Source: Mytilus trossulus
Taxonomy: Eukaryota > Mollusca > Bivalvia > Mytilida > Mytilidae
NCBI RefSeq assembly: GCF_036588685.1
Contig: NC_086378.1
Span: forward strand, 33,085,578 to 33,149,577
Direction of reading: 5' to 3'
Length of the DNA stretch: 64,000 nucleotides
Shown: one piece after another, positions 11,069 through 23,440 of the stretch
How the letters are laid out: every line of letters starts with the position of its first letter
Position numbering within the stretch: position 1 is the first letter of the stretch
The notes under the pieces: model-generated
Seen by the model: only the letters and a program-made list of their open reading frames with translations
Told to the model about the DNA's origin: nothing
Databases searched by the model: none
Made by a program: the position numbers and the translations under genes

Positions 11069-11226
11069 TAAGTATTGAATGCTTCTTTTGTAACTTTATA
11101 GGGTTGTAAAAGCGTTGACCGTGCGTACATTTTGAGAATGAAGCGCTTCCGCGCTTCATACAAAATGTACTTCGGTCAACGCTTTTACACCCCAATAAAT
11201 TCACAAAAAGAAGCATTCAATTCTTA
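11069..11226. repeat. Perfect-type hairpin (fold-back MITE)
   Basis: Two arms of about 75 bp are almost exact reverse complements. The left arm has 'attgaatgcttcttttgt', 'gtaaaagcgttgacc' and 'gaagcgc'; the right arm has the complements ending 'gcattcaattctta'. The centre is the palindrome 'gaagcgcttccgcgcttc'. No coding capacity. It probably forms a strong stem in DNA or RNA. 11230-12150 holds nothing recognisable. Confidence 0.75.
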
Positions 11227-12149
11227 AATAAAATAGATTAGTCGAACATTGGGGAACTTGCCTTTTATTTGTGTTAACATTAATATTATATTTTTTTCTG
11301 CAGTTATTTAAATATCGAAGTCATAATACTTAGCTTGTCAGACATATGTATATTATAATAATTAAATGTAATATGATCACTTCTAAACCACAATGCATTA
11401 ACATTACAGAGAAAATTTATATATCAAACAAGAAACATTATCATTGCAGTGTAATATTTCATGGTATTTTAAACATGACAAAACATTTACTGATCTATCT
11501 AAGGAGAATATTGTAAACGATTTCCCAGTAGAATTTTTAAGGAACTGTAGGAGAGACAAACAGCTGTAAGTTATGGTGTTGTATTGTTATTCGAAAGTAA
11601 GAACAAAGAGTTTAAGAATTTGTAAAATTGTAGGGCGGATGGCGGATGAGGCATTTTCTGACAAAATAGCAAGAAAAGCAAATGGGGATAGCTAGGCATG
11701 CAGTGGTAGAAAACATCCTTGCATTATCATATCAAAAATTAAATAATGCATACTTGCAATAGGAATTATTGTTGACGTGCAGTTTTTGTACTTTTATTTA
11801 AACTATGTTAGGTATTAAACTCTCTGCCTGATTACCATCGCCATTACACCGGCATTTAGTTCTGCAATTATTTATTTCCCGCGTTATAGTTTCTTGACCA
11901 CATTGCCAGCCGTTTGCTGCACGTGTGAGATATCTTTTTATGTCCTTCGACATTTAAAGACATGGTCAGGTCAACGATGACCGAGGACAGATTATGTTGT
12001 TAATCAATGTTTCACGTCAATCGTACGGACAATTTCGGGCTAGTGACGTCAGAAGCGGTTCTCAAACGACGCATATGGGATCTCAGTGGCACAAGAAAGG
12101 TCAAACTAACATTCACAGACAGTGACTACGTTCCACTCTTTGGGCTTTT

Positions 12150-12425
12150 TCAAAGTGTCAGGAGTCAGTTTAGTGGTTGCCGTTGGTTCGTGTCTGTCAT
12201 ATTTGGTTTTTCATAAATTGTTTTGTTATGAATTAGGCCGTTAGTTTTCTCGATTGAATTGTTTCATATTTCTCCTGTCGGTGCCTTGTATAGCCAACTA
12301 TACGGTATGTTTTTTTCCTCTCATTGTTGATGACCATACGGTTGTCTATAATTGCTTAAATCTACATAATTAACTTTGGTGGATAGTTATTTCATTGGCA
12401 ATGATACCTTCTTTTTAAACGGTTT
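12150..12425 (-). repeat. Dispersed repeats (family B with adjoining module)
   Basis: Includes 'gtcaggagtcagtttagtgg' and 'gttgccgttggttcgtg', also seen at 23350-23400 and 46945-46975. It is followed by a diverged minus-strand family B copy: 'gttagttttctcg', 'ttgaattgttt', 'catacggt', 'tcattggcaatgatacc'. The two modules are also adjacent at 46930-47210. 12425-13030 contains only AT-rich sequence and a short open frame that I do not accept. Confidence 0.6.
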
Positions 12426-13029
12426 TCAAATTCCTATCCTGTATCTGATCAATCCATTGCATAACACGTCATAATGTCAAGGGTCAAAGATCAAACTTGA
12501 AATAAAGGATGTCATTGATTATGTTATCTATCTTCTGCTTTTCTTTTTTTTTCAGATTTGATGGTTGTAGTGACATTGTGTACCCGGAGATTGAGTCATC
12601 TTCTTCAATGTTATTTGCATTGTTTTGCCATCACCGTTTTTTTTTTCAAATTGCATGAAATTCAATATATTGTATAACCATGTAAATACAATGTATCATA
12701 AGAATGTTTTAATGTATAATAAGATAGAAAGGATTTGAGGTGTAAAAAAAAATTAAAAAAATGTTTAGTGTTTTTCATTAACCAATGATAACATATAGAT
12801 TAAAAAACATAAAATTTGCAGAAATTCTATTTTGATGATAGCTTCTGGATTATTAAGTTATTCTGTGAATTCGTCCTACAATTTCTTTGGTTATCTTGAT
12901 AGTCTTTTACAGAACAGCATTACGTACTGCAATAAGGAAGATGTCTTGGAAGAAAAAAAGTTCAAAAATTTCAAAAAGCTTTTGAAGTGTGCATCTCCTT
13001 ATTCCGTGCTGTTTACTTACTGTGAGTTG

Positions 13030-13205
13030 ATTATACGAGTCTTGAGTCTTCGTGATGTCTTTTGTTTATCTTAGAATACCATACTACGTTTTTAAGTAAA
13101 TTGTTTTAGCACCAAAGTTAACCCCTGGTTCTAGCGGTGTTTGCATTACCCACCACCCAATCTTTAGTTTTTTGTAGTGTTTTGTGACTCGTTTGATTGT
13201 CTGTT
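13030..13205 (+). repeat. Dispersed repeat family D, copy 2
   Basis: Counterpart of 905-1095: 'cttcgtgatgtct', 'agaataccata', 'gttaaccc' and 'cccaatctttagttttttgt' occur in the same order. It ends in two tandem 'tgtctgttc' units. 13205-13778 shows nothing else. Confidence 0.6.
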
Positions 13206-13777
13206 CGATTGTCTGTTCAAGTTTCCCTTTACATTGAATTATGGGTTTTGATTGCTCTATTTTGTTTTTACCTTTTTTTTTATAAATTATTGCACTTTCA
13301 ATGTATGATACATTGTCTTATGCAAGCACAAATATAAGCAGATACCAATTGTGCAATTAACCCTCATAACTCGAGAAAAAAAATCTAATATGCTTCCTTT
13401 GCCTTTAAGAAATACTCTTGGTAATTATAAGGAGTTCCTGTCCAGGTGGACAATTGCCATAAAAAAAAATATTTTGAAATAAACATAATAAGATTATAAG
13501 ACTGTTTCATGAATATACATCTCTGAAAACCAAAAACGGTCTTATACTTTCTACTTTTCTGAATTTGCTTATCCAGAAAACTGATGACTTGCATTTCCAC
13601 CTACAGAGTTACACAGTAAAACCAGTAATAAATGACAAACTTTGGCTACAGAATGTCATACTTACCTGTCACTTTCCTATATCACAAAATGAGGGAATGC
13701 GTCAGTCTATCATTTTGAGAATAAGTGTTTAAGAATAAAAGGAGATTTCTGTAGACAGTAAATTATAATAAATCATA

Positions 13778-15285
13778 AATACAATATAAAAACAGAAAAG
13801 AACGCAATGAGGCAACATGTGATCTTACGTTAAAACGTAACGACTGACAACACCGGGCAAACCAGAGTACAATTTATCAGGCAACATGAACACAACCAAA
13901 ACATTAGGATGATGTCAGTTGCTTCTGAAAGATAAGTTGTTTCTGTCTTACTAGTGGCATCTGTCTATCTTGTGAGTAAGAAAATCAGCGAAGAGTCTCA
14001 TTCGGTAATGTCATAAACAAGGGAAAGAATATGGGATTGTTGTTATCACAAGTGAAAAATGAATATGGAAATCTTAATAGAAGATGCAAGCCCTTGAATG
14101 TTGTATTATCTGGGAGGATACACATTCCATATGCAGGCGCTTCTGGAATACTGCTGCAAAAGAATTAAAAGTTTGAAGTGGAAAAATGTAATCTTACAGA
14201 ACAGTTTTCGGGGCACGTCGTCGACAATTTCTTGATGAAAGAAGGCCTTACTGTTTATGTTGTTTCAGTTAAATTTGACCGACAAGTTCAACTTTTAATA
14301 GTTTAGGAGAGTATATCACCCATCAAGCGAAACGTGTAGTCAAATGGTATCTTCTTTTCGTTCATTTCAGCAGTCCATGAAGAAAGTCAGTCACATTTAA
14401 AAAAAAAACTGTTGGAAAATCGGCAAAAACTGGAGTACAGTTGGGGTTCAAACAAGAATACCGACTGTATTTTGAAACCGTGTTTGCACAAAACGTTACA
14501 TATCGTAAACCTGTATACAATAGACAACTTTCGAGTTTGTTGCATTTCCGTCAAAAACTTTGGTTTTATTGTACATAAATCGTGCGTTTAGGGGCGTCGT
14601 CACTTCCGTTTCTATGTTGAGTGATTGGTTGAAAAATTGATATGCTATATTGCACGAATTATTCGGAAAATTAAATTATTATAATTGATATTCTGCACTG
14701 CTATCATTAGGGAATTGTGATTAAGTACTTACGGAACAAATATTATTTCTAGTTTATCCTTCATAATAACGATCATAAAGACGTTCGATGAACTTTAATA
14801 GAGCATGGATACAGGCTATCCCCTCAATCTGGTAAATGACGTCACAAAGGCGCACAAAATTGACGTACTTTTCCAGTGAAGGACATAACTCGAAAGTGGT
14901 CTATTGGTTTCATGTAACTCTATGTTTACATTAGATATAAAAATTCTTCATCGGATTTAATTACTTTTCATACAAGTAAACGAACATTAATTTAAATGTA
15001 CGTTACATAGAAATGGATTGAAAATTTCTCTTGTCAAATTTTGTAGTAGTTATAGGCATCGACTAATCCCTTTTCCCATTTTAAGGCCTACTGGTGGCCT
15101 TGAAATTTAATAATTGACTTGTTTGATTAAAAACTTCTCGAGAAAAAACAATATTTGTTTCAGAAGAAAAATGAAAAAAATATATTGTTTCCATTAGAAA
15201 AATAAGGAACGAATTAAATCAAACACGGAGTTTTATTAAACAAAATCTTGTTCTTAAATGTTCTTGAAAAAAGTTGTTTGTTTTT
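13778..15285 (+). repeat. Segmental duplicate, right copy
   Basis: Collinear with 5008-5695 but longer, because of an extra block at 13825-14262 and the MITE at 14523-14901. At 15285 the duplicate passes directly into a second dispersed element (15240-16210), which is not present after the left copy. Confidence 0.6.
14523..14901. mobile_element. 379-bp MITE with TA target duplication
   Basis: Ends are GACAACTTTCGAGTT and its near complement AACTCGAAAGTGGTC, flanked by TA at 14521-14522 and 14902-14903. The unoccupied counterpart at about 5330 in the left segmental copy confirms the insertion: there the two flanks are contiguous. Non-coding, and probably moved by a Tc1/mariner-type transposase. 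Confidence 0.8.
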
Positions 15286-16210
15286 GATAAATTCATTGTT
15301 ATGCAATTCATTCTTGGTGAAATAAAGATTTGACAGACAACTCTCATCTGCACAAGTAATTGTTGAAGTAGTATCCATTCTATGTAAGTAGTAATGGGGA
15401 GATAAAGGCTTTTTTTTACATTTGATCCAAACATTTTTTGTCCAGTAGCCAAATTGAATATCAATGTCCCCCGCGTAAGGGGCATAACTCTTTTAAAAAA
15501 TTCGAATGTCCACCATTTTAGAATTTGTCCGAGATATTGCTGATATTAACTTTAGTACAAGTTTTATAAAACCTGACAAGATTTGTACCCGTTAGAGTGC
15601 TAACCAGGGCATTTTCCATAAATTTAATATTTCTAAGAGGCATATAATGATACAACTCTTTTAAAAAAAGTCGATTGTCCACCATTATAGAAATTGTCTA
15701 AGATATTGCTCATATTAACCTATAGTATAACTTTTATAAAAATCTGACAAGAATTGTACCTGTGAGAGCGCTTATGAGGTCATTTTCCAAAAATTTAATA
15801 TTTCCAAGGGGCATAACTTTTTTTTTAAAGTTGACTGTCGACCATTTTAGAACTTGTCCGTTATATAGCTCACATTAACCTATTATAGTTTAAGTTTTAT
15901 AAGAATCTGGCAAGGAGAGCGATAACAAGACAGGACAGATGGACACACGGACGATCGTATGGAAGCCCTGTATTTCCATGTCTCCCGCAACGCTTTACGT
16001 GGGTGACAAAAAAAGCACAAACTTACCATACAATGCTACTGGAGCTACTAGCAATATGATGCTACTAAGGTGGTTTTGTTACACTTTTTTTTAAACATCT
16101 GTACAAATGTACGTGAACTGCGTGTAAATGGTCATTCACTATGTAAGAGAAAAGGAAAAAATATTCATGAGGCCTATCTGGCCTAATTGATTTTTAAAAT
16201 TATATTTCAT
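15240..16210 (+). repeat. Dispersed element F, diverged copy with internal array
   Basis: The ends match the arms of the large inverted repeat at 29976-32523. 15295-15430 ('gttatgcaa', 'tgaaataaagatttgacag', 'gggagataaa') matches 30553-30665. 16030-16205 ('tactagcaatatgatgcta', 'gtgtaaatggtc') matches 30727-30890. Between them lies an extra block of about 590 bp containing the tandem repeat at 15479-15915. The two locations therefore share one interspersed family. Confidence 0.65.
15479..15915 (+). repeat. Tandem repeat, about 160-169-bp unit, 2.6 copies
   Basis: Units begin at 15479, about 15639 and 15808 with a 'ggggcataact' type start. Each contains 'tgtccaccatttta', 'gatattgct(g/c)atattaac' and 'atttaatattt'. 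It is followed by 'acagatggacacacggacg', a tail I remember from mollusc repeats. The units are clearly diverged. Confidence 0.7.
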
Positions 16211-16439
16211 TCATTCGTTAAAATGGACACAATATTCAAGCTTGATACTGGTCTGAATTTGGATTTTAATTAAATATTTGACACATTATAGTTTCTGACA
16301 CAGAATAAATGGAGCCAAAGAACTTGAAATTGTTTATATGATTTGAATTTATGTATAGATTTCTTGCTTGTGTGCAATACACTGTGTTGTTGCGCAATAC
16401 TTAGTCAATCTGTTTTCAGACTATATACAAACAATTAGC

Positions 16440-16680
16440 AAAATAAATTGTGACCCCCAATTTTTCTTTGAAAAATTGTCGAATTCTTTTAAAATCTTGA
16501 GGGGAAAAATTTACCCCCCTTTTTCCAAAAAAAAATTTGAAGAATTTTCTTTTTAATTTCTTAAATCTTGAGGAAAAAGTACTGCCCCTCCCAAAAAACA
16601 ATTTTGCCCTCCCCCCCCCCAACTTTTTTTAACCCCCCTTTCAAAAAAACACATTTGAAGAAATTTTCTTGTACCTTATA
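16440..16680. repeat. Low-complexity A/C-rich diverged duplication
   Basis: Three related blocks of 'cttgagg(gg)aaaaa' followed by 'cccc' and 'aaaaaa' runs, including a run of about 10 C near 16610. The opposing open frames in this stretch come from low complexity and are not genes. 16700-17580 is otherwise featureless, apart from a (GA)n run at about 17443-17466. Confidence 0.6.
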
Positions 16681-17579
16681 TATTAAAATAAGAAGAATCT
16701 GAATGAATTTATTAATAACGTAATCACTGGAATGTAAATTCAAACAGTTTTAGCAGACATTTGGTTACCTTCCATCTATTTTTGGCAAAATAACATAACA
16801 CCATACATTAAATATGTTAATACAGTCATGTTAAACATGCAAGATGTTATCTAATATTTAATATAATCAACAACACACATCGGTGAAAATTATATTAAGT
16901 AAAGCAAAATTACATGGGTGAGACGATACATAAGTCTTTAAGGATCCTTTACCGAATTCAAACTATTAATAATGATTATTAATTCTTTTTCATGTGTTTA
17001 CAGGACTTCATCAGTATATTCGAATATCATTTAACTTCCGATTGTTTTAAATTATATCCTTGGCATGTAAAAGAACATTATTAGACAGAATAATAGATTT
17101 GTTTGTGCGTTTTTTCCTAAACTACAATTTTAATGTGTGTTTCTGATGTGTTCAAAATTAAATTCTTCTCAATTTTTTAGTAATTCAATCTTATATCTCC
17201 AATGAAATAATAACTAATTGCTACGAAATATCCGATATTGCTGAAAATGGCGTTAAATATCAATCAATCAATCACTCATCCTATCTTCCAATCCGATTTG
17301 TGTATGATTTAATATAACAAATTCATTGTATTCAAGCTGCATCGTATAATAAATGTTTTTTCTCGTCGATAGGCATTATATACATACGTTTGAAGATTTA
17401 AAGACGCTTTTTTGTTGACGTCATAACATTGCTCAGCAGAGAGACAGAGAGAGAGAGAGAGAGAGACAATTATTTTAACAATAATGTTATATAAAAAAAT
17501 GATCAGCAGAAGTTGCAAAATTATTTTTTCAATTTTCCACTGGAATTACACACTATAAAACCGATCTGTATCGTTTGTT

Positions 17580-18120
17580 CAAAACTTGACAGATACGATC
17601 ACGCACTATGATATACTTGTTATTTGTCCGGAAACACTAATCCTCTGACAACGTTTAAAAAAAAGCTTTCATACTTGGTAGTAGTGTTGGCCATCATGTT
17701 TTGTTGACTATATTATACTTTCATTTTGATCCAATCATTGCTCCAATCATTTTTATAGGAGCTGTTGGACTATTTTGTTGTATTGTAATAGTGCCACATT
17801 GTGAACACAACTCCCCTGAGACCATTTGACAGAAAGATCTCAAACTTCGTATGAGTGTTTGCTATCATGTGAAGATGACCATATTATACCGTCAAACTTG
17901 ATTTAGAAAAAACAAGATGTGGTAGGATTGCCAATGAGACAACTCTTCACAAGAGACCAAATGACACAGAAATTAACAACTATAGGTCACTTTGACTAGT
18001 TTTAATGGAGTTATTTGACTTTTACCATATTTTGACAAGTGTATCAAAATGACACAATGTGACACACATTTGAAACCTCATTAATACAAGGGTTGGGACA
18101 TTTCGCTACGGCGTAGCAAT
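17580..18120 (+). repeat. Diverged 170-bp tandem module with embedded family B copy
   Basis: 'ctctgacaacgtttaaaa' (about 17643) and 'ccctgagaccatttgacag' (about 17814) start two related units. Each contains 'gt(g/t)ttggccatcatg'-like sequence and 'atattatac'. A short plus-strand family B copy (17910-18000, 'aagatgtggtaggattgcc') sits in the second unit. The stretch ends with 'ttcgctacggcgtagcaatt'. From 18120 to 20640 I see only AT-rich DNA and no convincing gene. Confidence 0.55.
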
Positions 18121-20650
18121 TTTGTTTAAACTTGAAATGAAATAAGTTTGAAATTTGTCTTAATGGAAATTTGTAGTTTTTAGTTGGTCTTTTAAGTACA
18201 CTCTTTAGTAATGTATGTCTCTATCAAATAACAGACGAAGCGTAACAGTTAGAAAAGTAGTGTGCACATGAAATTTTATCCATGCGTTTGATTAGGTGCA
18301 TTTATTATAACGATGCAATTTAGATGATTTTACCCATAAAAATCATAGACCGATAATTTTAAATTGTAAACACATAAACAAACTTCTATATAAATTTATA
18401 CAAATAAATTAATTTTCATTTCAAACAAACACGAAAAACTTAAATGTAGAGGAAATTTTAATTTGTAAATGTTTGATTTACTTTCAGTTTATTTATTATT
18501 TTTAGCAGGTTTCAACTTATGAAGTCAATTATAATTCAAATCCACCATGTAAACATATCTTACGACTTCTTTGGACTTCTTACTTTTAACGACACTTGCA
18601 TTCTTCTGGAAGCTGAACTATTTTACACATTAATAAAGGCAAAAGCAGCTTTGAAAAGTAGTTTTAGCTATTTAAACTTATTTAGAATTCGAAAGACAAT
18701 ACATGGCATAACTTCCAAATTCCTACATAATTTTTTTTTTGGTAAACGATATTTTTTTTGTGCTATACATAACCTTATGCTATATAATGGTACAATTTGC
18801 ACTAGTACATTTATTAAGTATTTTCAGTAATGATTTTAACTGATTTTTTTTCTGGGGGAATAAATAAAGGCATTGGTATAGCATACCGCTGTTCAATCAT
18901 TTTGTCAATAGTCATAAATCGACAAAGCGAAAACAAACCCGCATATCCAATTACGTTCATCTATTAGTTTATCAAATATTATTTAATCACTATAAAAGGT
19001 TTCTGTTTCGATGTTCCAAACATCTTTTATTTTGGTGATATCATGACTCTTGGTTAAGGAAGTAAAGATCAAAGGTTCCCCGTTCCATTTTATATGCAGT
19101 TACTGCATAGTGTGGACTTTATAGTAAAATGACCGAACGTTAAAAAATAGCATACTTGAAGAGAATAATTATATTTGGTAACAACGATATAAAATGGCAT
19201 GTAGATATACATACATATGTATTCACACTTTGAACTAGTGCAGTTTTTTCACCTTCATTTACCAACAATCGCCATTTTTTATATTAAAGTTTAATTTCAA
19301 AGTTTATATCTTATATATATTTATATTACATACTACATAATTGTATTATTTTTTGTAATAGTATTTTACTCATAACAGATTGTGTTCCTTTATAAATGCA
19401 CATACATTTATTTCACAAATAGTCCTTTTTCGAAAATTCTAAAGTGTTTAAAGCATGTGTCCTGTCGATGTCAATATCTAACAGGCATTTAACCGGGAAC
19501 ACAATTAATATAACAAAAGATTTTATAATTAGTTATGTTTTATGAGATAAGATTTGAACTTTAAACAGTGCAAATGGTTAGAAAGAAAAATAATAGGAAC
19601 ATCTATTCATATTTTATAACTGTATTTAAAAAGGGTAAATTTATATGAAAATGCAAGAGTTCAAGGTGTGAAGAATAGGGAAAACGGTAGTATTTAATTT
19701 TCCCAGCATTAGGTTGGCCTTTTGTGTACCCAAGACAGGTGAAGGAAGTCAAATTAGGAGCGCTGTGATTGGATGTAGGGTACAATATATTTTTTTATTT
19801 ATCTATGAATAACTGCAGTGTGTAAATTTATAAAATAAATTTTAAAACCAATTGAAATATTTTGTAGAGAATTATTCGAAACGGCTTACAAAATTTCAAA
19901 AATTTGGTGCAAAATGACGGTGGGCACGGATAACATAAACTAGCTCCGTCGGAAATTGGTCATGATACTATTTGGCTTTAATTTTTAGAATATAATAATA
20001 AAGTTGTAACACCACACATAACTGTTTTGTCCAGGTTTTTATTATAAAAACTGGTAAATTTAGAAAATGTTAGTATTGTCGCCTATGGCAGAATAAATAG
20101 TACCGTTTTCCCAATACAGTAACTAATTGAAAACAGATGCTGGTTTTAAAATTGAATATATTATGTCGAGAGTATTGTTTTCACCCATTTGTATTTTCCC
20201 TGGCAAATAGGATAATTATGTAAAAGAAAAGTAGGGACCGCTCTGTCAGATGCCATGGACTGAATAGGGTTTATACATGTCCATTCTAGTGCAAAATATA
20301 TTAATATTTTATTGTTATCGTATGACGATTATATTTCTAGGTAAAACAATTAGTAATCATTAGTAATCATTTGCACACTGTACAGTATAAATCACTCCTG
20401 TTATACACAATACAACAGAGTGTTTCTTTTGATGAACACATTACAGAATTTTATCCGCATAGTATCGAAATAAAATAAGCATTCTAATAAAACAAGAATT
20501 TTTAGAACGGTCCACCCTTGCTTTTATTAAATTTACAAGTTATTGATTTATCAGCCAATCAATTTCGCAATATGTCAGCATGTATTGATACAAAAACATA
20601 TAAAACAACTGACGTGTACCACCGAGACATCAATGCAAGTTTGGCACCAG

Positions 20651-20755
20651 TCTGATTAAAATCAAACCTCTCAGCGCTCCTGTTTTCTGATATGTCGCGT
20701 CGGATTCTGATTAAAATCAAACCTCTCAGCGCTCCTGTTTTCTGATATGTCTCGT
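20651..20755 (+). repeat. Two-copy tandem repeat, 55-bp unit
   Basis: The unit starts 'tctgattaaaatcaaacctc' at 20651 and again at 20706. The copies are almost identical and diverge only after 'gatatgtc(g/t)cgt'. This is a recent local duplication. Confidence 0.85.
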
Positions 20756-21044
20756 GGGAGGTCTGAAGAAACTCCGTAGGAGGTCACATGCAGGTGACCA
20801 AAGTATATGAATATTTAATGATATGGTAATTACAGGTTACGACCTTCTTTGACCAATCGAATTGCGTCTTTCAAAACGACCTCGGAAAGTTTAACAAAAT
20901 TGCAATAGTAGAAAGTGAAAAGTTTATTGAAATTGTAAAAAGCGTTTGCAATCAGTTTTCTGATGACTGTACAACAGTTACAACAGATATTAAATATTAT
21001 TAATTATATCAGGGTAAAAAAAAGTATGTTTGTGTCTGTCTGTA

Positions 21045-22116
21045 TTATAACCGGCGTTTTACGTTTCCGCAAATTGGCATTACTTTTCCGCGAAAAAAAG
21101 ATGACGTTTCCGGAAAAAAAAGTTTACGTTTCCGCAAATAAATATTTTACTTTTCCGGAAAAAAAGTAACTATTCCGGAAAAAATAAATTATTGCTTTTC
21201 CGCAAATAATTAAGGAATACCTATTGATCGAAAGCAAAGCTATAATAAAAAATTTAATATGCATTTAGTTAAAAGTCATCATAACATGTAAGTAAAAAAA
21301 AACATTAAAATGTATGAAAACGTATGTTCAAAAATATCTTCATATGAGTTCATAAGTCAGTTGGTAAATATTTGTAGCCAACACGTCGTGCAAAGTCTAT
21401 AGCAGCACATTCACCGTTTACAAGTTCTTTTTTTTTTGTTCAGGAAGAAGTCCATCTTCTCCTTTTCATACTTCCGAACGAGTGATTTTACAGTTAGACT
21501 TCTCATCTTTATGTAAGATGTTGTCTTCAGTTTCAATAGCACATCGACAAAGATAATATGGTATGATGGCTAGCTTGAAACTGCTCGTTTAGGTAGGCAC
21601 TAAAAGACTCGACACCATTCGTTGTTCTCTTTTCCTCGGGGTCAGGGGTGATGCTCAAATGCTTGGTGAAAATCTCAATTGCCATCCAAATGAAATTCCA
21701 ATATATTATCGGCAGACCTCATGCATTTATCGTCAGATCATGGAAATAATATATCGCCAATATAACACTACCATGGTCAGATGGAGCATCGGCAATTAAT
21801 TCAACAAAGCTTTCTTTAACATGTCAGTTGGCAAGTAAGCCAAACCAAAGATTTCTCAATGAAGTGTAACTCATCCTTACCCGAGTCAACTAGTTATATC
21901 TAGTAAATTGTAGCTATACTGATATCAGAACATTTGTTTTATTAAAAATAAAAAATAAATAATTTATCATATATGTACATTCAAATCTTTATAATTTACC
22001 AGGTAAATTTGCGGAAAAGTAATAAATACAAATTGCGGAAACGTATACTTTAAATTTGCGGAAACGTAGTATTGGGACTTTGAATAATTAGCGGAAATGC
22101 AATACGCCCATTATAA
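21045..22116. mobile_element. MULE-like DNA transposon remnant with long subterminal repeats
   Basis: The left end TTATAACCGGCGTTTTACGT and the right end (reverse complement TTATAATGGGCGTATTGCAT) match at about 80%. Both ends then carry repeated TTTCCGCAAA/TTTCCGGAAA motifs pointing inward: about seven on the left (21064-21205) and about four on the right (22008-22100). Such subterminal arrays are typical transposase-binding architecture. Inside lies a decayed coding region with MULE-type residues. At 1072 bp the element is far shorter than an autonomous copy. No exact target duplication could be set. Confidence 0.65.
21400..21880 (-). pseudogene. Decayed MULE-family transposase C-terminal fragment
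   Basis: On the minus strand, pieces read FHLDGIEIFTKHLSITPDPE, then EKRTTNGVESFSAYLNEQF, then SHHTILSLS in or near one frame. Past a shift, sequence resembling 'MRSLTVKSLVRKYEKEKMDFF' in broken form follows. R-T-T-N-x-V-E-x-F followed by xYLN is the conserved block I associate with invertebrate MULE transposases. Stops and frameshifts make it non-functional. Family assignment is from memory of the motif, so confidence is moderate. Confidence 0.5.
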
Positions 22117-22136
22117 CGTACGTATGTGTTATAACA

Positions 22137-22496
22137 TTTGTACAGAAATAATTCCCTATATCATGTATATATTATATAGTTAGTTCGATTACTTTTTATA
22201 TACTTAATTCGAAATCTGTATATACATAATTGCAATTTGTGTATAGAGGTATATTATTCAATTATGTATTTTCCCGCCTTTTGGTATATGCAGAAATCGT
22301 TTCTGTAGTTACAGAATTAAAAAAAAATAGATATACAGAACTATTTCCGTATGGGTAGACTTCAAATTCCGTATTAACGAAATTATGACGTAACCATTAT
22401 TTGCATACCGCATACCGCATACGCAAATACAGAATTTTAATTTAGGTGTATATGTGCAGAATTCGAATTATATTATACGGGGAATTATTTATACAG
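22137..22496. mobile_element. MITE-like inverted-repeat element
   Basis: The left end 'tgtacagaaataattcccta' matches the reverse complement of the right end ('ggggaattatttatacagc'). Beyond it, 'attcgaa(a)tctg(t)ata' is also repeated inverted. About 360 bp, no coding capacity, diverged arms. 22500-23270 has nothing recognisable beyond AT-rich DNA. Confidence 0.55.
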
Positions 22497-23269
22497 CTTC
22501 TCATCAAACTATTTCCAACAAATTCGGTTGGGTCAGAATATGATTTGCTTTATAATATGCAGAGTTTATTCTGTATTTTGGATATTATCTGGCTCCAATA
22601 TGACCAAATCCGACCCGCCTCTTAAGGAATCAGGTGGGCGAATCTGCGTCTCATTTAAAAACAACCTTCGACTTTTTAAAACAAATCTTAAATTTGCTTA
22701 AAAGTGAGGCAAACTGATGCATTTTTTAACGCGACATTAGGGGGAATTCTACTGGGCCCGTATTGTGATGCATTTACATACATTTTACTTTTTGCAAGAT
22801 ATTGTTAATAGTAATATTATCTGTTTTCTTCAATATTCGCATTTTGTAATTGACCTTCAGCACCACATGCTTTTTTTTAGATATTGCCACCAGCTTATTC
22901 CAAAATTGAAAACAAATATATACAGTAGTGTTATGCACAGTCAGTTTGCCCCAACAATTTTATTGACTTAATTGAATGGTAGACAAACCAAGCGTTAGTC
23001 CAGGAGATGGGAAATCATTTGATAAAGAAACACGCTGAGCAAGAAAGACACAGTGTCTTAGATTTTTATTAGTTGTTATTGGCTTTGAATTAGCTTTCAG
23101 TAACTGCGAGTACTCTCAGATCTGTACTTTGAGTTTTTATTATTGTGAGGGATGTATAAATATATCCTTCCCCGTCCGGACTGTATTTGTGTTAGATGTT
23201 TTTTTTTGCTTTGTATCGATCTGATGAGTGAAACCCTTTTAAACGGATTTTTATAGTTTGTTCTTTGTA

Positions 23270-23440
23270 CTGTTACACCACTGTCCCAGGTTTGGGGAGG
23301 GTTGGCGCCTCAAACATGTTTAACTCTGCAACATTCTTAAGGTGCCTGTCCCAAGTCAGGAGCCTGTAGTTCAGTGGTTGTCGTTGGTTCTTGACTGGCA
23401 TATTTGTTTTACGTAAATAGTTTTGCTATAATTCACCCTG
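23270..23440 (-). repeat. Dispersed mollusc repeat module
   Basis: 'ctgtcccaggtttggggagg', 'aaacatgtttaac', 'tgtcccaagtcaggagcctg' and 'gtggttgtcgttggttc' occur in order. The opposite orientation is seen at about 60110-60200 ('cttctgacttgggacaggc', 'gttaaacatgttta'). This is an abundant interspersed sequence. 23440-24230 holds an unassigned diverged stretch without a convincing ORF. Confidence 0.6.

Noticed and set aside
18519-18830. 103-codon open frame
   Set aside because: Composition is that of random AT-rich DNA, with long homopolymer-coded Phe runs; no family features.
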